Assembly (NCBI GenBank): GCA_945861165.1
Contig: CAMATO010000014.1
Location: 1 to 18,325 of the forward strand
Source of the DNA: Bifidobacterium breve
GTDB lineage: Bacteria > Actinomycetota > Actinomycetes > S36-B12 > UBA5976
Length of the DNA stretch: 18,325 nt
Direction of reading: 5' to 3'
Position numbers and translations under genes: made by a program. The stretch's first letter is position 1; every line of letters starts with the position of its first letter. This document shows, piece after piece, positions 14,657 to 18,325 of this stretch. The notes below the pieces were generated by a model. It was not told where the DNA came from. It saw only the letters and a program-made list of their open reading frames with translations, and did no database searches.

Positions 14657-15399
14657 TTCTGTTGTTTACTGGCGTGATCAACCACTGTGTCAGCAAAAGC
14701 TAGGCCTAAAGCTCTCCACGTATTTTTCATTCCTTCACCGAGTTCTGCAAATTGGTTTTGAACTGAATCATCAGTTATGCCTAACGTTTTTCTAACTTCG
14801 TCTTCACTAACTAGCCAGTCACTCATAATGTTCCAGTCAGTTTCAGGATGAAATTGTAATCCCCACGCATTTTTTCCTAAAACGAAAGCTTGCACTGCAC
14901 AATCATCACTAGTAACAAGTAATTTGGCATTTTCTGGTAATTCCAAAATTGCGTCTTGATGGTATTGCGGAACCGGTATTGACACAGCTGAATCAACTAC
15001 TGACGAAAGAAGTGAATCATTTTTTGCCTCAGGTAAGAATTCGACAAAGCCCACACCTATTTCAGGTATTTGGGTTTTGCCAACTTTTCCACCATTAGCA
15101 TCAGCCAATAGTTGTCCACCTAAACAAACGCCAAGTGTTGGAGTTTGTGATTTAATCACATTTCTTAATAATTCTTTTTCCTGTTTTAGCCATGGCCACT
15201 GGTCTTCATCATGAACGCCGCGAGATCCACCCAACACAATTACCCCGGCATAATCTCCAGGTTGGGTTGGAACCACATCTCCCTTAAAAGGATAAATAAC
15301 TTCAATTGCCACACCGCGTTCAAAAAGCCACTCTTGTAAATAGCCAATGGGTGCATCTAATTCATTTTGCACAACCAACACAACGGGTGGTTTAATCAT
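14653..15399 (-). CDS. Class I glutamine amidotransferase-like protein
   Basis: The 248-residue protein is a stand-alone class I (triad) amidotransferase domain. The nucleophile elbow is GVCLGGQLLA (90-99; Cys92) and the remaining triad is QFHPE (182-186; His184, Glu186). The oxyanion strand VLGGSRGVHDED (55-66) resembles the GuaA-like/GATase1 group. No synthetase partner domain is fused. Relatives hydrolyse glutamine or gamma-glutamyl compounds. Its position between a GlnA2-type synthetase and glnE suggests work on glutamine or on gamma-glutamyl products, but the substrate is unknown. It starts 23 nt after the DUF4287/DUF1801 gene and overlaps glnE by 4 nt. The 60-residue C-terminal extension (EDEVRKTLG...VDHASKQQK) is helical and may cap the active site. 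Confidence 0.87.
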   Translation of the reverse strand: MIKPPVVLVVQNELDAPIGYLQEWLFERGVAIEVIYPFKGDVVPTQPGDYAGVIVLGGSRGVHDEDQWPWLKQEKELLRNVIKSQTPTLGVCLGGQLLADANGGKVGKTQIPEIGVGFVEFLPEAKNDSLLSSVVDSAVSIPVPQYHQDAILELPENAKLLVTSDDCAVQAFVLGKNAWGLQFHPETDWNIMSDWLVSEDEVRKTLGITDDSVQNQFAELGEGMKNTWRALGLAFADTVVDHASKQQK

Positions 15400-15422
15400 G
15401 AATAAAGCCTACTTTCAATTCG

Positions 15423-15977
15423 TTACTTAATCTCATCCAAGCGAGCTTTTACTAAGGCAAGTATTAATTTTTCATCAATTTTCCAGTCATTAGGGATAGC
15501 AAAAGTGTGCTTTTTAACGTCATACTCAGCTAACTTCTTATCAAATTTATCAATCACAGTTTTACTAAATGGGTTAAGCAAAATATAGTTTTTTGTCACA
15601 CTTGCCCCAATGACATAACTTTTGTCTTTTCGAAGCATCGGTTGATTCCAGGCAATTATTAGTTCTAATTTCTTGTGCTTTGCTTGAATTAATTTGTATA
15701 GCGCTTTAATGGTTTTTGCTTGTTTGGGATTAATGCTTTTGAAATAGTCTTTATCATCCTTAAATTTAGAGGTTGATTTAGATCCTTTAGAAAACATCAC
15801 TAAAGCATTGGCGTGAGCTTGAGAAAAACCATAGTTTTCTCTTAAATGCGCAATTTGTTCTGGGTATTTTTGATCAACAATTTTTTCCATTACCTTGAAC
15901 CAATACGACATTTTTTCGCCGTATTTCTTTTCGATGGAAGGAAAGTGTGAATCCCTACTTTTCCCAGTTGTGCTCAT
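15423..15977 (-). CDS. DUF4287-DUF1801 domain protein of unknown function
   Basis: This 184-residue, lysine-rich protein appears to have two small domains. Residues about 5-70 (TGKSRDSHFPSIEKKYG...YGFSQAHANALVMF) resemble DUF4287, with its typical TGK(S/T)xDxWF-like opening. Residues about 78-184 resemble the DUF1801/YdhG-like fold (IIAWNQPMLRKDKSYVIGASVTKNYILLNPFSK, then HTFAIPNDWKIDEKLI). Neither domain has an established activity; the second belongs to a group with similarity to frataxin/CyaY-like folds. The gene begins 7 nt after the glnA2-type stop and is followed 23 nt later by the amidotransferase gene, so it is part of the nitrogen operon. High Lys content suggests possible nucleic acid or acidic-partner contacts, which is only a guess. 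Confidence 0.75.
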   Translation of the reverse strand: MSTTGKSRDSHFPSIEKKYGEKMSYWFKVMEKIVDQKYPEQIAHLRENYGFSQAHANALVMFSKGSKSTSKFKDDKDYFKSINPKQAKTIKALYKLIQAKHKKLELIIAWNQPMLRKDKSYVIGASVTKNYILLNPFSKTVIDKFDKKLAEYDVKKHTFAIPNDWKIDEKLILALVKARLDEIK

Positions 15978-15984
15978 GGGTTAA

Positions 15985-17328
15985 TTATAGAACTGGTAAG
16001 TATCTATCAAGTTCCCATTGAGTGACTTGGCGACGGTATTCTTCCCATTCACTTCGCTTATTTCTGAGGAAGTAATCAAATACGTGTTCACCTAATGTCT
16101 CTGCCACTAGTTCACTTTTTTCCATAACTTTGATGGCTTCATCCAATGATGTTGGTAGGGGTGTTATTCCTAATGCTCTTCTTTCAGCATCAGTTAATGA
16201 CCACACATCATCTTCGGCACCTTGGGGTAATTCATAATTTTCTTCAATTCCTTTTAGCCCTGCGGCCAATAGCACTGAATATGCAAGATAGGGATTAGCA
16301 GCAGAATCAAGTGCTCTATATTCAATTCGGGTTGATTGACCTTTTGATGGTTTATACATTGGCACTCTTACCAAAGCTGATCTGTTGTTATGTCCCCAAC
16401 AAACATAGGCTGGTGCTTCTCCTCCACCAGTAAGTCGTTTGTAGGAATTCACATATTGATTAGTAATAGCAGTGAATTCTGGAGCATGTTTCAAAATGCC
16501 AGCAATAAATGATCTACCAACTTTACTTAATTGATATTCCGCACCGGGTTCGTGAAATGCATTCTTATCTCCTTCAAACAAAGATAAATGTGTATGCATA
16601 CCTGAACCTGGTTGATCTCTAAATGGTTTAGGCATAAAGGATGCTCTAACACCTTCGGCAAGTGCCACTTCTTTTACAACTAAACGAAAAGTCATGATGT
16701 TATCAGCCGTACTTAAAGCATCGGCGTAACGCAAATCAATTTCTTGTTGACCAGGGCCTCCTTCATGATGTGAAAACTCAACTGAGATTCCCATTGATTC
16801 CAACATGGTGATGGCATTTCTTCTGAAGTCATAACCTGGACCTGATGCTGATTGATCAAAATAACCCACATGATCAATTGGTTCAGGGGATTTAACGTTT
16901 ACTGCATTTTTATCATTTTCAAATAAATAGAATTCAATTTCTGGATGAGTATAAAAAGTAAAACCCATGTCTGCGGCTTTTGCCATTGTTCTTTTTAAAA
17001 CCCAACGAGGATCAGCATAAGAAGGTGAACCATCAGGCATTTGAATGTCACAAAACATTCTTGCCACCCCTGGTCCTTCACTTCGCCAAGGTAGTAATTG
17101 AAATGTTGCAGGATCTGGTTTGGCCAACATGTCTGATTCATACACGCGAGAAAAACCTTGAATGGCAGAGCCATCAAAGCCAATACCTTCAGAAAACGCT
17201 GCTTCTAATTCAGCAGGGGCAACTGCAACTGATTTCAAGGAACCAATCACATCGGTGAACCATAAACGTACGAAACGAATATCGCGTTCTTCAATTGTTC
17301 TTAAGACAAAATCTGCTTGTTTATCCAT
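15985..17328 (-). CDS. glnA2: GlnA2-type glutamine synthetase I family protein (adenylylation tyrosine absent)
   Basis: The 447-residue protein has the full GSI catalytic core: FDGSAIQGF (51-59; Asp52), ESDM (64-67; Asp66), HPEIEFYLF (128-136), EGGPGQQEID (189-198), GSGMHTHLSLF (241-251), NRSALVRVP (315-323) and RIEYRALDSAANPYLA (334-349). Length and the C-terminus (ELVAETLGEHVFDYFLRNKR) match actinobacterial GlnA2 rather than GlnA1 (about 470-480). Aligning the end with E. coli GlnA, the NLYDLP tyrosine falls on Trp376 in DDVWSLT, so it should not be controlled by GlnE. Family members make glutamine from glutamate and ammonium; Streptomyces coelicolor GlnA2 has been reported to glutamylate polyamines, so substrate is open. 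First gene of a four-gene operon, divergent from nadE with an 81-nt spacer. Confidence 0.93.
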   Translation of the reverse strand: MDKQADFVLRTIEERDIRFVRLWFTDVIGSLKSVAVAPAELEAAFSEGIGFDGSAIQGFSRVYESDMLAKPDPATFQLLPWRSEGPGVARMFCDIQMPDGSPSYADPRWVLKRTMAKAADMGFTFYTHPEIEFYLFENDKNAVNVKSPEPIDHVGYFDQSASGPGYDFRRNAITMLESMGISVEFSHHEGGPGQQEIDLRYADALSTADNIMTFRLVVKEVALAEGVRASFMPKPFRDQPGSGMHTHLSLFEGDKNAFHEPGAEYQLSKVGRSFIAGILKHAPEFTAITNQYVNSYKRLTGGGEAPAYVCWGHNNRSALVRVPMYKPSKGQSTRIEYRALDSAANPYLAYSVLLAAGLKGIEENYELPQGAEDDVWSLTDAERRALGITPLPTSLDEAIKVMEKSELVAETLGEHVFDYFLRNKRSEWEEYRRQVTQWELDRYLPVL

Positions 17329-17396
17329 GAAACCTATTGTGCCCCATGATTGTTTCTAATTTGTTACATAAAATTCAGGCATAAGTTAGCCTCGAA

Positions 17397-17402
17397 TACA
17401 CT
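17397..17402 (+). promoter_or_regulatory. Probable -10 element of nadE
   Basis: TACACT (TAnnnT) ends exactly 7 nt before the nadE ATG at 17410, the same spacing as at the nitroreductase gene. There is no Shine-Dalgarno sequence before the ATG. A leaderless transcript is likely. No strong -35 is seen. Confidence 0.45.
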
Positions 17403-17409
17403 TATACAT

Positions 17410-18325
17410 ATGGCACTCACAGTGGCTTTAGCCCAAGTTAACCCTCGAGTGGGTGATTTAAGTGGCAATGCCGCAATCGTTAGAAACTTCTCCAAAAAAG
17501 CATCTGAACTAGGAGCATCTCTAGTTGCTTTTCCAGAAATGGTTTTAACTGGTTATCCAATAGAAGATCTGTCTCTTAGAAAATCTTTTCAACAAGCTTC
17601 TAAAAAAGCTTTAACTCAATTAGCTAAAGATTTAGTTATTGATGGATTAAAAGATTTAACAGTTGTTGTTGGATATTTAGATTCCACGGGTGAAGAAGCA
17701 TCTTTAGGAGTTCCTGCAGGCGGACCACAAAATACTGCAGCTGTAATTAGAAATGGTGAAGTAATTACTAAATATGTTAAGCATCACTTACCAAACTATG
17801 GCGTATTTGATGAGTACCGTTACTTTGTGCCAGGAACAGATAATTGCTCATTTGAAGTAGAGGGTGTAAAAGTTTCTTTAGCAATTTGTGAAGACATTTG
17901 GCAAGACGGTGGACCAGTTTCCCAAATTGCTCAACTTAAATCTGATCTACTAATTGTTATCAATGGCTCTCCCTATGAATACGGCAAAGATGATTCACGT
18001 TTACAACTTGTACAAAAAAGAGCTAAGGAAGTAAATGCACCTCTTGCCTATGTGAACATGGTGGGTGGACAAGATGAACTTGTTTTTGATGGTGACTCAA
18101 TAGTTGTTAATAAAGACGGATCAGTTGCTAATAGAGCTAGCCAATTTGTAGAAGAAATAATTCTTTTTGAAATTGAAAAGGGCAAGAACATTGAAAGCTC
18201 AATGGTGCGAAAAAGAAGTGATGACCTAGAAGAGGTTTACCAAGCTTTAGTGGTGGGCTTAAGAGATTATGTTTTGAAAAACAACCTTGAATCAGTAGTC
18301 CTTGGTTTAAGTGGCGGAATTGATT
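17410..18325 (+). CDS. nadE: Glutamine-dependent NAD+ synthetase (5' part, cut by window edge)
   Basis: I translated this from the ATG at 17410 to the window end: 305 codons, still open. The N-terminal glutaminase (nitrilase-fold) domain has its Glu-Lys-Cys triad: AFPEMVLTGYP (Glu43), VKHHLPNYGVFDEYRYF (Lys124) and AICEDIW (Cys160). The visible end, VVLGLSGGID, is the start of the synthetase domain's PP-loop (SGGxDS), so the ammonia-channelled NAD synthesis domain follows outside the window. The enzyme converts nicotinic acid adenine dinucleotide to NAD+ with ATP and glutamine, the last step of NAD synthesis. It is transcribed divergently from the glutamine synthetase gene, so its amide donor is made by the neighbouring pathway. 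The start agrees with the family start (MALTVALAQVNPRVGD). Confidence 0.96.
   Translation, partial: MALTVALAQVNPRVGDLSGNAAIVRNFSKKASELGASLVAFPEMVLTGYPIEDLSLRKSFQQASKKALTQLAKDLVIDGLKDLTVVVGYLDSTGEEASLGVPAGGPQNTAAVIRNGEVITKYVKHHLPNYGVFDEYRYFVPGTDNCSFEVEGVKVSLAICEDIWQDGGPVSQIAQLKSDLLIVINGSPYEYGKDDSRLQLVQKRAKEVNAPLAYVNMVGGQDELVFDGDSIVVNKDGSVANRASQFVEEIILFEIEKGKNIESSMVRKRSDDLEEVYQALVVGLRDYVLKNNLESVVLGLSGGID

Noticed and set aside
1..18325. Mobile elements, CRISPR arrays, tRNA or rRNA genes, phage or defence genes
   Set aside because: No transposase, integrase, direct repeat array, cloverleaf-like RNA gene or defence motif was found on reading; content is core-like throughout.

Overview
The window is an AT-rich, very compact stretch of a bacterial chromosome with almost no spacers and many 1-4 nt gene overlaps. 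The content points to a streamlined actinobacterium. There is a GlnA2-type glutamine synthetase beside glnE (as in Mycobacterium and Streptomyces), a CopD-CtaG fusion, a Streptomyces-like thymidine kinase, and a two-domain glutamine-dependent NAD synthetase. Low G+C with this content suggests a freshwater Nanopelagicales (acI)-like lineage. That placement is inference from gene content only.

Layout. 1-754 (-): a hemolysin III/TrhA family membrane protein running off the left edge, preceded by a 57-residue protein of unknown function coupled to it by a GTGA overlap. 887-1180 (+): a small single-pass membrane protein. 1181-2392 (-): a saccharopine dehydrogenase-family oxidoreductase. 2448-3532 (-): an arsenate reductase and a MIP-family channel, overlapping by TTGA, a plausible arsenate reduction/arsenite exit pair. 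3679-4341 (-): thymidine kinase. 4369-7775 (-): a three-gene MacAB-like export operon (membrane fusion protein, ATPase, FtsX-type permease) whose fusion protein carries an internally duplicated barrel-sandwich module. 7877-8533 (-): trmB, divergent from 8552-9780 (+), which holds a nitroreductase and a YczE-like membrane protein. 9823-11724 (+): the CopD-CtaG fusion. 11726-17328 (-): a four-gene operon, transcribed glnA2-type GS, DUF4287/DUF1801 protein, class I glutamine amidotransferase-like protein, glnE. 17410-18325 (+): nadE, cut by the right edge just at its synthetase P-loop.

Several genes have a -10-like hexamer only 6-9 nt before the start codon and no Shine-Dalgarno sequence, suggesting leaderless transcripts (trmB, the nitroreductase gene, nadE). 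Others (the MIP gene, the membrane fusion protein gene) have clear Shine-Dalgarno sequences.

No tRNA, rRNA, CRISPR array, insertion sequence, phage gene or attachment site was seen. The window is mostly core and housekeeping. No obviously new multi-gene system is evident; the more interesting points are the duplicated fusion protein, the perfect palindrome before the thymidine kinase gene, the nested divergent promoters at trmB, the small coupled ORF upstream of trhA, and a GS lacking the adenylylation tyrosine in the same operon as the adenylyltransferase.
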